Shown: positions 30,940 through 39,905, numbered from the stretch's first letter. The stretch: 64,000 bases of DNA from Acinetobacter modestus (GCF_014636095.1 NZ_BMDV01000002.1:124001-188000); one strand, 5' to 3'. Notes: generated by a model not told the origin, from the letters alone. Numbers and translations are program-made.

Positions 30940-31626
30940 ATGATACTGACTCCTGAAGAACTCGATGTACTCAAGCTGTCATGTAAAGTGGCAGCAACCT
31001 GTCTTATCTTTAGTTTGATTCCTGCTATTTTGATTGCTTGGGTTTTGGCTCGAAAAGAGTTCTGGGGAAAATCACTGTTTGAAACTGTGGTGTTTTTACC
31101 TTTGGTTTTACCTCCTGTCGTACCTGGTTATTTGCTATTGCAGTTGTTTGGCAATCGAGGACTTTTGGGGCAATACCTTGCACCCTTGGGTTTAGAGTTT
31201 GCTTTTAATTGGAAAGGGGCTGTGTTGGCTTCTGCAGTGATGGGCTTTCCTTTATTGGTGCAATCAATTCGACTCGCGATTGAACTGGTCGACCAGCGTT
31301 TAGAAATGGCTGCAAAAACTTTAGGTGCATCTTCCTTCGGGGCATTTATGCAGGTGACATTACCTCTTGCCAGTAGTGGTATTTTGGTGGGGAGCATTTT
31401 ATGTTTTTGCCGAAGTTTGGGTGAGTTTGGTGCAACCATTACTTTTGTTGGCAATATTGCCAGTGAAACACGTACCTTACCTTTAGCAATGTATAGTCTG
31501 ATGCAGCAGCCTGATACTGAAGCCGCAGTATGGCGATTGATTATCTTGTCTTTGTCTGTGGCGTTTTTTGCATTATGGTTTGCGCAATGGTTCAATCGTT
31601 ATCAAAAAAATAAGCGTGGGCATTAA
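30940..31626 (+). CDS. modB: molybdate ABC transporter permease
   Basis: The 228-residue inner-membrane protein has about five or six membrane spans and the ABC coupling loop KTLGASSFGAFMQVTLPLA (EAA-like). LPLVLPPVVPGYLLL is a typical ModB segment. It begins seven bases after modA and ends two bases before modC. An open frame on the opposite strand here is only a shadow. Confidence 0.94.
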   Translation: MILTPEELDVLKLSCKVAATCLIFSLIPAILIAWVLARKEFWGKSLFETVVFLPLVLPPVVPGYLLLQLFGNRGLLGQYLAPLGLEFAFNWKGAVLASAVMGFPLLVQSIRLAIELVDQRLEMAAKTLGASSFGAFMQVTLPLASSGILVGSILCFCRSLGEFGATITFVGNIASETRTLPLAMYSLMQQPDTEAAVWRLIILSLSVAFFALWFAQWFNRYQKNKRGH

Positions 31627-31628
31627 CG

Positions 31629-32246
31629 ATGATTGATTGTCATATCCAACTCAAACAAGGGCAATTTGATCTTGATCAACGCTTTCAGTCTGATCAGTCC
31701 GTGATTGGTTTATTTGGGGCTTCTGGTTCAGGCAAAACTACGATCTTACATAGCATTGCAGGCTTAGTTACGCCGCAAGCAGGTTGGATCAAAATCAAAA
31801 ATCAAACATGGTTTGATCAGGCACAGAAAATTAATCTGAGTACACAACAACGGCGTATTGGTCTTGTCTTTCAGGACGCGCAGTTATTTCCACATAAAAA
31901 CGTCAAGCAGAATCTATTGTTTGGATTTAAGCATATTCAACCGCAGCAACGTCAGTTTGAACTGGACTATATTATTGAGTTACTCAAGTTAGAACATCTG
32001 ATTGAGCGAATGCCCATCAAGCTATCTGGCGGGGAAAAACAGCGTGTCGCATTGGGACGAGCATTGCTGTATTCACCACAATTGTTGTTATTAGATGAGC
32101 CACTTTCTGCATTGGATGCAGCACATAAAGCAGAGATCATTCCTTTTTTTCAAAGGGTCAAACAGGAATTAGGCATTCCAATGTTATATGTCAGCCATGA
32201 TAAATCTGAGATTGAGCAGCTCACTCATGAAATTTGGTATCTATAA
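31629..32246 (+). CDS. modC: molybdate ABC transporter ATP-binding protein, short form
   Basis: The protein has Walker A GASGSGKTT, Q-loop VFQDAQLFPH, signature LSGGEKQR and Walker B LLLLDEPLSALD, ending soon after the H-loop (VSHD). At 205 residues it stops at the end of the ATPase domain. Most ModC proteins are near 350 residues with a C-terminal TOBE/Mop molybdate-binding domain, absent here. The stop overlaps by six bases the 3' end of the convergent metal-sensor gene, so the short form may be the native state or a truncation. Confidence 0.92.
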   Translation: MIDCHIQLKQGQFDLDQRFQSDQSVIGLFGASGSGKTTILHSIAGLVTPQAGWIKIKNQTWFDQAQKINLSTQQRRIGLVFQDAQLFPHKNVKQNLLFGFKHIQPQQRQFELDYIIELLKLEHLIERMPIKLSGGEKQRVALGRALLYSPQLLLLDEPLSALDAAHKAEIIPFFQRVKQELGIPMLYVSHDKSEIEQLTHEIWYL

Positions 32247-32507
32247 ATAGCGCTGTAATAAAGCCAGAAATTTCTGTACTTCCTCCTCATTGACCTGATC
32301 AACATCTTTTAATACATGCTCTTTCAAGTGCAATTCCATCAATTGATTCATTAAACCATTGACTGCACCTTTGACCGCAGCAACTTGCTGTAATACCTCT
32401 ATACATGAACTTTCAGGATTTAATAAAGACTTTTCTACCGCCGTCATTTGTCCTTGAATCCGTTTCACGCGATTTAAAATTTTCTTGTCATGGTGTAGAT
32501 GAGACAT
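32241..32507 (-). CDS. dmeR: RcnR/CsoR family cobalt/nickel-sensing repressor
   Basis: The 88-residue all-helical protein belongs to the RcnR/CsoR/FrmR family. The metal fingerprint is His3, Cys35, His60 and His64, exactly the H-C-H-H pattern of the nickel/cobalt sensor RcnR, rather than the copper (CsoR) or formaldehyde (FrmR) patterns. It diverges from a DmeF-like exporter with a G-tract palindrome between them, so it should release that operator on binding Co(II) or Ni(II). Confidence 0.88.
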   Translation of the reverse strand: MSHLHHDKKILNRVKRIQGQMTAVEKSLLNPESSCIEVLQQVAAVKGAVNGLMNQLMELHLKEHVLKDVDQVNEEEVQKFLALLQRYL

Positions 32508-32526
32508 ACTTTTTTTCCAAAAAAAT

Positions 32527-32547
32527 ATATACTAGGGGGGAGTATAT
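32527..32547. promoter_or_regulatory. RcnR-type operator with G-tract
   Basis: ATATACT (32527-32533) and AGTATAT (32541-32547) flank the heptamer AGGGGGG. A G-tract inside an inverted repeat is the hallmark of RcnR/CsoR-family sites. It lies between the divergent sensor and exporter genes, 16 bp before the exporter ATG. Confidence 0.75.
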
Positions 32548-32563
32548 TTAAAAGCTAAAATAA

Positions 32564-33514
32564 ATGCAGCATACTAACCTAGAACGCCGTCATTCTCATC
32601 AGTTTGATCAAGGAAATCCTTTAGCACAAAAAAGAATTCTCATCGCCACAATCTTGACCGCCATTATGATGGTGTTTGAAATCTTAGGGGGATGGTTGTT
32701 TAACTCAATGGCATTGCTCGCTGATGGTTGGCATATGAGCTCGCATATGTTGGCTTTAGGTCTAGCTTATTTTGCTTATCGAATGGCACGTCGCTATGCC
32801 GATGACCCACGCTTTAGTTTTGGGACATGGAAAATAGAAATACTCGCAGGTTATAGCAGTGCGATTTTGCTGATGGTGGTTGCCTTATTGATGGGGATTC
32901 AGTCCATCGAACGATTATTTCATCCTGTCACGATTCATTTCAATGAGGCCATTCCAATTGCAGTCATTGGGCTGATCGTCAACCTGATCTGCGCATGGTT
33001 GTTACATGAGGATGGGCATGAACACCATCACCATCATTCACATGAGCATCATCATGACGACCATCATCACCCACATGATCACCATCATCATGATTTAAAT
33101 CAAAAAGCCGCATTTCTACATGTGGTTGCGGATGCAGTGACTTCCGTTCTCGCGATTATTGCCTTATTTGCTGCGAAATATTTTAGCTGGAATTTTTTAG
33201 ATGCCTTGCTTGGAATTATTGGCGCATTATTGGTTGCCAAATGGTCTTGGGGACTTATACAAGAAACAGGAAAAACCTTAATTGATGCTGAAATGGGGCA
33301 TCCTGTGGTGCAAGAAATTAAAGAGGTGATTGCCGAATTTCCACAAGTTGAGATTACAGATTTACATGTTTGGAAGGTCGGAAGAGGCAAATTTTCTTGT
33401 ATTCTTGGATTAGAAACAGCGATGTCTGACCTTAATCCTGATCAAGTCAAAGCTGCATTGGCAATTCATGAGGAAATTGTGCATGCGTCAGTGGAAATTC
33501 ATCATATTGAATAG
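32564..33514 (+). CDS. dmeF: cation diffusion facilitator, DmeF-like Co/Ni exporter
   Basis: The 316-residue protein has six predicted membrane spans of the CDF family: LLADGWHMSSHMLALGL and HVVADAVTSVLAIIAL carry the paired HxxxD-type metal site. Residues about 149-178 are an extremely histidine-rich cytoplasmic loop (more than half His), as in DmeF. It should pump cobalt or nickel out of the cytosol using the proton gradient. Control by the adjacent RcnR-like protein is strongly suggested. No clear ribosome binding site precedes the ATG. Confidence 0.9.
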   Translation: MQHTNLERRHSHQFDQGNPLAQKRILIATILTAIMMVFEILGGWLFNSMALLADGWHMSSHMLALGLAYFAYRMARRYADDPRFSFGTWKIEILAGYSSAILLMVVALLMGIQSIERLFHPVTIHFNEAIPIAVIGLIVNLICAWLLHEDGHEHHHHHSHEHHHDDHHHPHDHHHHDLNQKAAFLHVVADAVTSVLAIIALFAAKYFSWNFLDALLGIIGALLVAKWSWGLIQETGKTLIDAEMGHPVVQEIKEVIAEFPQVEITDLHVWKVGRGKFSCILGLETAMSDLNPDQVKAALAIHEEIVHASVEIHHIE

Positions 33515-33523
33515 ATTGGAATA

Positions 33524-33553
33524 ACTAGAGTTGATTCGTGAATCAACTCTAGT
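33524..33553. terminator. bidirectional terminator between dmeF and chrA
   Basis: ACTAGAGTTGATTC is followed two bases later by its exact reverse complement, a 14-bp stem in the 47-bp gap between two convergent genes. No T-run follows on the plus strand; one side is A/T-rich. Confidence 0.7.
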
Positions 33554-33561
33554 GCGAATTT

Positions 33562-34914
33562 TTATACAAATAGGTACAGAACTAAACCACAAAGTGCAGA
33601 AGCGAAAATCACATAAAGCACATTGATTTGGAATTTAAACAGCGCAATCATTGCAGCAATTGTGATGATTGCCGCTTCATAATTAAAAGCGTGATCGAAA
33701 CCCTGTGGCCACAACACATGATAACTAAAGAAAAGTGCCAGATTGAGAATAACCCCCACGACAGCAGCAGTAATTGCCGTAAGTGGTGCAGTAAATTTAA
33801 GTTCATTATGGGTGGATTCAATAATCGGAGCACCTGCGAGAATGAATACAAAGGAAAATAAAAAAGTAAACCATGTGACAATGACAGCGCCTAGTGTACC
33901 TGCCAAGAACAGATGATCTGCACCTAACAAGGCATGATTAAAGCCCCCCACAAATCCAACGAATGCAACCACCATAATCAGTGGGCCTGGGGTACTTTCA
34001 CCCAATGCCAGTCCATCAATCATTTGGGTTGGACTGAGCCATGCATAGTGATTCACCGCACCTTGATAAACATAAGGTAATACAGCATAAGCCCCACCAA
34101 AAGTCAGTAATGCAGCTTTGGTAAAGAACCATGCCATTTGGGTATAAGCATGTTGCCATCCTAAGCTTAGGGTTAAACTGATCATTGGGATGCACCATAA
34201 CAATGCTGCGATAACGAGGATTTTAGTCAGTTGAGTCCAACGGAAAATAGCATGAGCAGGAGGAGGCGTATCATCATCAATTAGGGCAGCACCATAATGT
34301 TTTTGATTACTTTGATGAGCACTTTGAGTTGCAAATAAGTGCGGTTGCTTTTTACTCAGTAAATAGCCCAGTATCGCGGCACTCAATACAATCAATGGAA
34401 AGGGAATATTGAAGAAAAAGATCGCGATAAAAGCAGCAGCGGCAATCAAATATAAGAAATTATTTTTGAGTGAGCGACTGCCAATACGATAGGTTGCATG
34501 AAACACAATCGCCGTGACCGCAGGTTTGATGCCGTAAAATAATCCAGCAATAATCGGCACATCACCAAACTGAACATAAATCCATGACAGGGCAATTAGA
34601 ATAAATAAAGAAGGAAGAACAAACAGAATGCCTGCAACTAAGCCACCTGCGGTTCGATGCATCAACCAACCAATATAAATGGCGAGTTGTTGTGCTTCAG
34701 GGCCAGGTAAAAGCATGCAATAGTTGAGTGCATGTAAGAATCTTTTTTCAGAAATCCAACGTTTCTGTTCGACCAATTCTTGGTGCATCACTGCAATTTG
34801 ACCTGCTGGCCCACCAAAACTAATAAAGCCTAATTTCAGCCAAAATAAAAAAGCTTGCCAAAAAGAGATGCTTACTATGGGGTGGTCTGGTGGGGTGATT
34901 TGTTGTTGTTGCAT
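33562..34914 (-). CDS. chrA: chromate efflux transporter
   Basis: The 450-residue protein is a long-chain ChrA with two homologous halves. The first holds FWLKLGFISFGGPAGQIAVM and LLPGPEAQQLAIYIGW; the second holds FTKAALLTFGGAYAVLPYV and LGESTPGPLIMVVAFVG. Each half has about five or six spans. ChrA exports chromate from the cytoplasm. It starts two bases after the chrB stop, so translation is coupled. Confidence 0.94.
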   Translation of the reverse strand: MQQQQITPPDHPIVSISFWQAFLFWLKLGFISFGGPAGQIAVMHQELVEQKRWISEKRFLHALNYCMLLPGPEAQQLAIYIGWLMHRTAGGLVAGILFVLPSLFILIALSWIYVQFGDVPIIAGLFYGIKPAVTAIVFHATYRIGSRSLKNNFLYLIAAAAFIAIFFFNIPFPLIVLSAAILGYLLSKKQPHLFATQSAHQSNQKHYGAALIDDDTPPPAHAIFRWTQLTKILVIAALLWCIPMISLTLSLGWQHAYTQMAWFFTKAALLTFGGAYAVLPYVYQGAVNHYAWLSPTQMIDGLALGESTPGPLIMVVAFVGFVGGFNHALLGADHLFLAGTLGAVIVTWFTFLFSFVFILAGAPIIESTHNELKFTAPLTAITAAVVGVILNLALFFSYHVLWPQGFDHAFNYEAAIITIAAMIALFKFQINVLYVIFASALCGLVLYLFV

Positions 34915-34916
34915 GA

Positions 34917-35840
34917 CTATTCTCGAAAAAAATTGGCATATAAGCCATCAAAAACGTAATTGGATAATTCTAATAATTGCTGATCATCTTGGATTTTACT
35001 TCTTAATCCCTGAATCACTTTTTCAATTCCAATGGCTTCAGGTGGTTCAACACCACCAACATCAAGAAAATGCACAATCTCTGCAATTTTCTTTAATGCA
35101 GGTTTTTGATGTAGTGAGAAGCTATGCAACAGCACTTCAAAGGTAACTAAATGCTCAATATGGCTAAACGTAGCACCATCAAAGTCAAAGCCTAAAGCAG
35201 ATGATGGGCAGTCTGTTGGCGCTTCTAACCAGAGGAATGTTGCATGAGGGTCAATAAAGTTTTGAATCAGCCAAGCCGAGGCTAAGCGGTCAATCCAAGG
35301 TCGTTTTCGAGTCGCCCATACTCTGTTTTGAAAATTTTCTTGCAGCAGTGTTTGGATATTGCCTTGGTTCATCTGAGGTTCATTGATTTCGCCTAGACGT
35401 AGAATAATTTGTTCAAGGCTATTTATTTCATTGCTGGTCTGTGTTTTGGCTTCTGTTGGGAAAAAGTCAATTTCAATAAGTGATTCAAGGTTTTTGCGTA
35501 ATTTACGAATCTGTTTTAGGGATTCTTTTTTATTGATTTCATTTAGATTTTCTCTTAACCCAATCAATTGCTGATAAAGCAAATCATATTCATCTTTGCG
35601 ACTAAACATTTCAGCCAAACTGAGCTGTTCTGTCGAAGTCGTTTGAAAAATATAGGCTGTACCATGCTCTGAAATGAGGTCATTCGCGATTGGTGTAAAT
35701 TTTTCTGAATGCTCAGCAGGTAAGAGGTAAACACCGTCTCTGAGTGTTGCTGCGCCACTTGCTTTAATTGACCGCCATACTCGCATACGGGCAGTGGTGC
35801 TTTGAGTGGGGAGTGATGAAATGAGTAATGATATATTCAT
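34917..35840 (-). CDS. chrB: chromate resistance protein ChrB
   Basis: The 307-residue protein begins MNISLLISSLPTQSTTARMR and WRSIKASGAATLRDGVYLLP, the N-terminal ChrB domain, and has the C-terminal domain with WATRKRPWIDRLASAWLI and HFLDVGGVEPPEAIGI. ChrB in other bacteria is a chromate-responsive regulator of chrBA. Its start codon lies at the edge of a 38-bp palindrome (35839-35876), which also replaces any normal ribosome binding site. Self-regulation at that site is inferred. Confidence 0.9.
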   Translation of the reverse strand: MNISLLISSLPTQSTTARMRVWRSIKASGAATLRDGVYLLPAEHSEKFTPIANDLISEHGTAYIFQTTSTEQLSLAEMFSRKDEYDLLYQQLIGLRENLNEINKKESLKQIRKLRKNLESLIEIDFFPTEAKTQTSNEINSLEQIILRLGEINEPQMNQGNIQTLLQENFQNRVWATRKRPWIDRLASAWLIQNFIDPHATFLWLEAPTDCPSSALGFDFDGATFSHIEHLVTFEVLLHSFSLHQKPALKKIAEIVHFLDVGGVEPPEAIGIEKVIQGLRSKIQDDQQLLELSNYVFDGLYANFFRE

Positions 35841-35876
35841 GTAATATATTCAACAAATTTGTTATATATATTACAT
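35839..35876. promoter_or_regulatory. 38-bp imperfect palindrome over the chrB start
   Basis: Outer arms ATGTAATATAT and ATATATTACAT share the same centre as the inner palindrome ACAAATTTGT; 17 of 19 base pairs match. The left end includes two bases of the chrB start codon. It is a strong candidate operator, and in RNA it could form a hairpin that hides the start. Confidence 0.6.
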
Positions 35877-36074
35877 ATAAAATTAATTTTATAAATCTAA
35901 AAATTGCATATATTCATGTGTTTTATATCGAAGTGATTTGAAAAATAGATGACAGAAGTCCAATTATTTTGATTTCTATATCTTAAAAAAACATAAATAA
36001 CGCATTTTTTCTTATTTTTAATCATAAAGCTAAATACATACCATAAGCCTATATTGTTGAAAGATCATCTAATT

Positions 36075-37097
36075 ATGGGCATCAAGAACTCTAAGTCGTT
36101 AATTGTTACAGCGATCGTCCTTGTGGCGATTGTTGCTTTTATTGTCTATCAAAATCAAAAAGATGCTACGCCTGTTCAGTCTAAAAATAACAAGGCTGTG
36201 GTAATTGCCTATCAGACTGGTGTGGATCCAACCAAGGTTGCACAAGCCAATGGTGATTATGAACGTGATAGTAATCAAGCAATTCAATGGCGTAAATTTG
36301 ATGCAGGTTCAGATGTGGTCAATGCATTGGCTTCGGGTGATGTGGTGATTGGGAATATTGGTTCTAGTCCTCTGGCTGCAGCTGCAAGTCGTGATTTACC
36401 AATTGAAGTCTTTCTGGTGACGGCTAAATTAGGTGGTTCAGAGGCATTGGTGGTGAGTAACAAATCAGGCATCAAAAACCCTCAAGATTTGATTGGCAAA
36501 ACCATTGCTGTACCCTTCGTTTCTACCACACATTACAGCTTATTGTCAGCTTTAAAGCATTGGAATATTGCAGATAATCAAGTCAAGATTATTAACTTAC
36601 GTCCACCTGAAATCACAGCAGCTTGGGAACGTGGTGATATCGATGCAACTTATGTTTGGGAACCTGCTTTAAGTAAAGTCAAAGCCAGTGGTCATGTATT
36701 AACAGACTCAAAACAGGTCGGCGAGTGGGGTGCACCAACCTATGATTTATGGGTAGTCCGTAAAGATTTCGCTGAGAAAAATCCAGAGTTTTTAAAGGCC
36801 TTTGTGCAAACCAGCTTGAAACAAGTTGAGGCGTACCAGAAAGATCCAAAAGCATTTGAGCAGAATGCTGACCATATCCAGAAAATCGCGCAACTGACGG
36901 GTTCTGATGTAAAAGATATTCCATTGTTGCTTTCAGGAAATATTTATTTGGATCGTCAGCAGCAACAAGCGACTTTATCAGGTGAGTTTGCCAAAAATAT
37001 TTTCGACACCGCAACTTTCTTAAAGAGCCAAGGCAAGGTCGATCAAGTGAAGCCTGATTATCAAGATAATGTGACCACCAATTTCTTACAGCCATAG
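36075..37097 (+). CDS. tauA: taurine ABC transporter, periplasmic binding protein
   Basis: The ATG at 36075 gives 340 residues; an in-frame TTG seven codons earlier lacks support. The N-terminus is a signal or anchor helix (residues about 7-24). AYQTGVDPTKVAQANGDYE, RKFDAGSDVVNALASGDV and IGNIGSSPLAAAASRDLPIE follow the E. coli TauA sequence closely, as does VPFVSTTHYSLLSALKHW. It binds taurine for import by TauBC. It is the first gene of tauABCD. Confidence 0.93.
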   Translation: MGIKNSKSLIVTAIVLVAIVAFIVYQNQKDATPVQSKNNKAVVIAYQTGVDPTKVAQANGDYERDSNQAIQWRKFDAGSDVVNALASGDVVIGNIGSSPLAAAASRDLPIEVFLVTAKLGGSEALVVSNKSGIKNPQDLIGKTIAVPFVSTTHYSLLSALKHWNIADNQVKIINLRPPEITAAWERGDIDATYVWEPALSKVKASGHVLTDSKQVGEWGAPTYDLWVVRKDFAEKNPEFLKAFVQTSLKQVEAYQKDPKAFEQNADHIQKIAQLTGSDVKDIPLLLSGNIYLDRQQQQATLSGEFAKNIFDTATFLKSQGKVDQVKPDYQDNVTTNFLQP

Positions 37098-37106
37098 GAG
37101 ATCGAA

Positions 37107-37898
37107 ATGAGCGTATTAGCTGCGGAGCATCTTCATTTAACTTTTCCAAAGCAGACCGTACCTGTCTTGCAAGATATCAATCTGAAGATTGAAGAAGGTA
37201 CGTTGACTGTGATTTTGGGCGAGTCGGGTTGTGGGAAAACAACATTGCTGAATATTTTGGCGGGTTTTCAAAAGCCAAGTTCAGGTCAGATTACACTGGA
37301 CCATGAAGTGGTGACTGCACCTGATGCGCGCCGTGCGGTGGTGTTTCAGGATCATGCTTTACTACCTTGGTTAAATGTCTCTGAAAATATTGGTTTTGCT
37401 TTACAGCTTAAGGGTTTAAAAGCGCAAGAGATTCAGCAGCAAGTCGATGCAATCTTAAAAATCGTGGGCTTAAGCCATGTCGCTCAAGCCAATATTTGGG
37501 AATTGTCGGGTGGTATGAAGCAACGGGTGGGGATTGCACGTGCATTGGTGAGTCATGCTGCGTTTATTTTGTTGGATGAACCTTTTGCTGCGCTTGATGC
37601 CTTTACCCGTGAAACCATGCAGCAGTTGGTGCTGGATTTGTGGATTGAACAAAATAAGTCTTTCTTCTTGATCACGCATGATATTGAAGAAGCTTTGCTG
37701 CTGAGCAATCAATTGGTATTGATGACTGCTCGTCCTGGCAAAATTGTCGAAACCTTAAAATTAGATTTCGCGGAACGTTATAAGCAAGGTGAATCGATTC
37801 GTGCGATTAAATCGGATCCTAAATTTATTCAATTACGTGAGCAATTATTTGAACGCCTACGTGTGCAGAAACAAGCAGGGCATGAGGTGGCTGTATGA
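37107..37898 (+). CDS. tauB: taurine ABC transporter ATP-binding protein
   Basis: The 263-residue ATPase has Walker A GESGCGKTT, Q-loop VFQDHALLPWLNV, signature LSGGMKQR and Walker B FILLDEPFAALD, followed by ITHDIEEALLLS. This is the nitrate/sulfonate/taurine (SsuB/TauB) subfamily; the tau neighbours fix the assignment. TAGGAGA gives a strong ribosome binding site and the stop overlaps the tauC start (ATGA). Confidence 0.93.
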   Translation: MSVLAAEHLHLTFPKQTVPVLQDINLKIEEGTLTVILGESGCGKTTLLNILAGFQKPSSGQITLDHEVVTAPDARRAVVFQDHALLPWLNVSENIGFALQLKGLKAQEIQQQVDAILKIVGLSHVAQANIWELSGGMKQRVGIARALVSHAAFILLDEPFAALDAFTRETMQQLVLDLWIEQNKSFFLITHDIEEALLLSNQLVLMTARPGKIVETLKLDFAERYKQGESIRAIKSDPKFIQLREQLFERLRVQKQAGHEVAV

Positions 37899-38776
37899 CA
37901 GGGCAAGCAAAGAATACAGCCTATGAGGTGAGTAAGGTCGAGGAACTACAATCGACAAACCAAGCACAGTCGGTTTCGTTTTTTAGTCCAATTGGTGCTT
38001 TTTTTACACGCCATCGTAGTTTAGCGCTGAGCCTTTCCAGTGTCTTGAGCGTATTGGTGATCTGGTATTTGATCACGGCATTAAAAATTGTCCCGAGTCT
38101 ATTTTTGCCGAGCCCACAAGCGGTATGGCAAAAGTTTCTTGAAATCAGTCAACAAGGCTTTATGAAAGCGACTTTGTGGCAGCATTTGGCCGCGAGTATT
38201 TCTCGTGTTTTGTTGGCTTTAGTGGCTGCGATTGCGATTGGTGTACCTTTAGGTTTATGGATGGGTTTGAACAAATGGGTGCGCGCGGTGCTTGATCCAT
38301 TGGTTGAGTTATTACGCCCGATTCCACCTTTGGCCTATTTGCCATTATTGGTGATCTGGTTCGGGATTGGTGAAACCACCAAAGTGCTTTTGATTTTCTT
38401 TTCGATCCTTGCACCTGTGATTATCAGCAGTACGCATGGTGTACTCAGCCATCAGCTCAATCGTGAACGTGCTGCTTTATCTTTAGGGGCAAGCCAATCA
38501 CAAGTGTTTTGGCATGTGATTCTGCCGACCGCCTTACCGCATATTTTAACGGGTATTCGTATTGGTTTGGGTGTGGGCTGGTCGACTCTAGTGGCTTCGG
38601 AATTAGTCGCAGCAGATCGCGGTATTGGTTTTATGGTGCAGTCTGCGGCACAGTTCCTGATTACTGATACAGTGGTTCTCGGCATTATTGTGATTGCGAT
38701 CGTCGCGGTTAGTTTTGAATTGTTTTTGCGTTGGTTACAGAAGCAATTATCTCCTTGGTATGGCCAACAGTTATAA
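37895..38776 (+). CDS. tauC: taurine ABC transporter permease
   Basis: The 293-residue inner-membrane protein has about six spans after a 45-residue cytoplasmic N-terminus that is longer than usual. LGLWMGLNKWVRAVLDPLVE, LLRPIPPLAYLPLLVIWFGI and the coupling loop AALSLGASQSQVFWHVILPTA are typical of SsuC/TauC permeases. It overlaps tauB by four bases. Confidence 0.93.
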   Translation: MTGQAKNTAYEVSKVEELQSTNQAQSVSFFSPIGAFFTRHRSLALSLSSVLSVLVIWYLITALKIVPSLFLPSPQAVWQKFLEISQQGFMKATLWQHLAASISRVLLALVAAIAIGVPLGLWMGLNKWVRAVLDPLVELLRPIPPLAYLPLLVIWFGIGETTKVLLIFFSILAPVIISSTHGVLSHQLNRERAALSLGASQSQVFWHVILPTALPHILTGIRIGLGVGWSTLVASELVAADRGIGFMVQSAAQFLITDTVVLGIIVIAIVAVSFELFLRWLQKQLSPWYGQQL

Positions 38777-38792
38777 GTGTGAGTAGTAGAAA

Positions 38793-39638
38793 ATGACCTT
38801 AAATATTGAAGTTATTAAACCAACAATCGGTGCAATTATTCACGATGTTGACTTAAACACGGCTGATGAAAATACTACGCAACAAATTCAACAAGCTTTG
38901 CTGGATCATCATGTGATCTTCTTCCGCAATCAGCAGCTTGCACCTCAGGCACAAGCGGAGTTGGCGCGTGGTTTTGGTTCTTTGCATATTCATCCGATCT
39001 ATCCATCAGTTGCGAATGTACCCGAAATCATTGTATTGGATAGTTGGAAACAGGATTTACGTGACAATGAACTTTGGCATACCGATGTGACCTTTAGCCA
39101 AAAACCACCATTGGGCTGTGTCTTACAAGCGATTAAGATTCCGCCTGTAGGTGGCGATACGCTGTGGTCGAGTGGAGCAGCTGCATTTGCTGCGCTAGAT
39201 CAAGATTTACAGACGAAGTTAAAAGGCTTAACTGCAACGCATGATATTCGCCAGTCTTTCCCGATTGAGCGTTTTGCACATAATGATGTTGAGCGTCAAA
39301 AGCTGGAAGACACATTTAAGCGTAATCCACCTGTTGTTCATCCTGTGGTAAGAACACATCCTGTAACGGGTCAGCCAATTTTGTTTGTGAGCGAAGGGTT
39401 CACCACGCGTATTAATGAGTTGGATGAGACGGAAAGTGCTGAGTTGTTGCAGTATTTATTTGCGCATGCCACCAATGAGCAGTTCCATTTGCGTTGGCAG
39501 TGGCAAGCGGGTGATGTGGCAATTTGGGATAATCGTTGCACACAGCACAAGGCTTTATTTGATTATGGGGATGCGCATCGAATTATGCATCGTGCCACGA
39601 TTAATGGTGATGTGCCATTTTATCAAGCAGCAAGTTAA
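38793..39638 (+). CDS. tauD: taurine dioxygenase
   Basis: The 281-residue protein is an Fe(II)/2-oxoglutarate dioxygenase. The iron ligands are His96 and Asp98 in NELWHTDVTF and probably His252 in WDNRCTQHKA, with an arginine for 2-oxoglutarate in RIMHRATI. It hydroxylates taurine, which breaks down to sulfite and aminoacetaldehyde, supplying sulfur. It closes the tau operon, and a terminator follows. Confidence 0.94.
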   Translation: MTLNIEVIKPTIGAIIHDVDLNTADENTTQQIQQALLDHHVIFFRNQQLAPQAQAELARGFGSLHIHPIYPSVANVPEIIVLDSWKQDLRDNELWHTDVTFSQKPPLGCVLQAIKIPPVGGDTLWSSGAAAFAALDQDLQTKLKGLTATHDIRQSFPIERFAHNDVERQKLEDTFKRNPPVVHPVVRTHPVTGQPILFVSEGFTTRINELDETESAELLQYLFAHATNEQFHLRWQWQAGDVAIWDNRCTQHKALFDYGDAHRIMHRATINGDVPFYQAAS

Positions 39639-39654
39639 TATTTAGTTTTAGATA

Positions 39655-39685
39655 AAAAGCTTGGGTAAAATCCTGAGCTTTTTTA
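39655..39685 (+). terminator. terminator of the tau operon
   Basis: AAAAGCTTGGG pairs with CCTGAGCTTTT, allowing G-U pairs (11 bp), and is followed by TTTT. It lies 17 bases after the tauD stop. Confidence 0.8.
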
Positions 39686-39784
39686 TTTTATAGTTTGATC
39701 CCTTCGGTTTTATTTTATAATTTGATCGCTTCGGTGGAATCTTACAGAGATCTCATCCTAATTTAGGATTTGCCTTCGGCTGGA

Positions 39785-39905
39785 GTTACTTTTTTGAAAA
39801 AGTAACCAAAAACTTTGTCATCCACAAAACCTGTTTACTTCCAACATCTCTTTAAATTAATCGCAGAAATAGCATTTGATTAATCTCACGCAGGTTGTGG
39901 ATGAC
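39785..39905. repeat. intergenic element of nested inverted repeats
   Basis: GTTACTTTTT and AAAAAGTAAC form a perfect 10-bp hairpin with a two-base loop (39785-39806). Next to it GTCATCCACAA...CCTG (39817-39833) is the inverse of CAGGTTGTGGATGAC (39891-39905), with an inner ATTAATC/GATTAAT pair. I recall such motifs as dispersed in Acinetobacter intergenic DNA, but cannot count copies here. No gene is supported in 39639-39990. Confidence 0.55.

Noticed and set aside
31128-31595. A 155-codon open frame opposite modB
   Set aside because: Antisense to a clear permease gene; its composition (many K, N, T, S) is that of a shadow frame.
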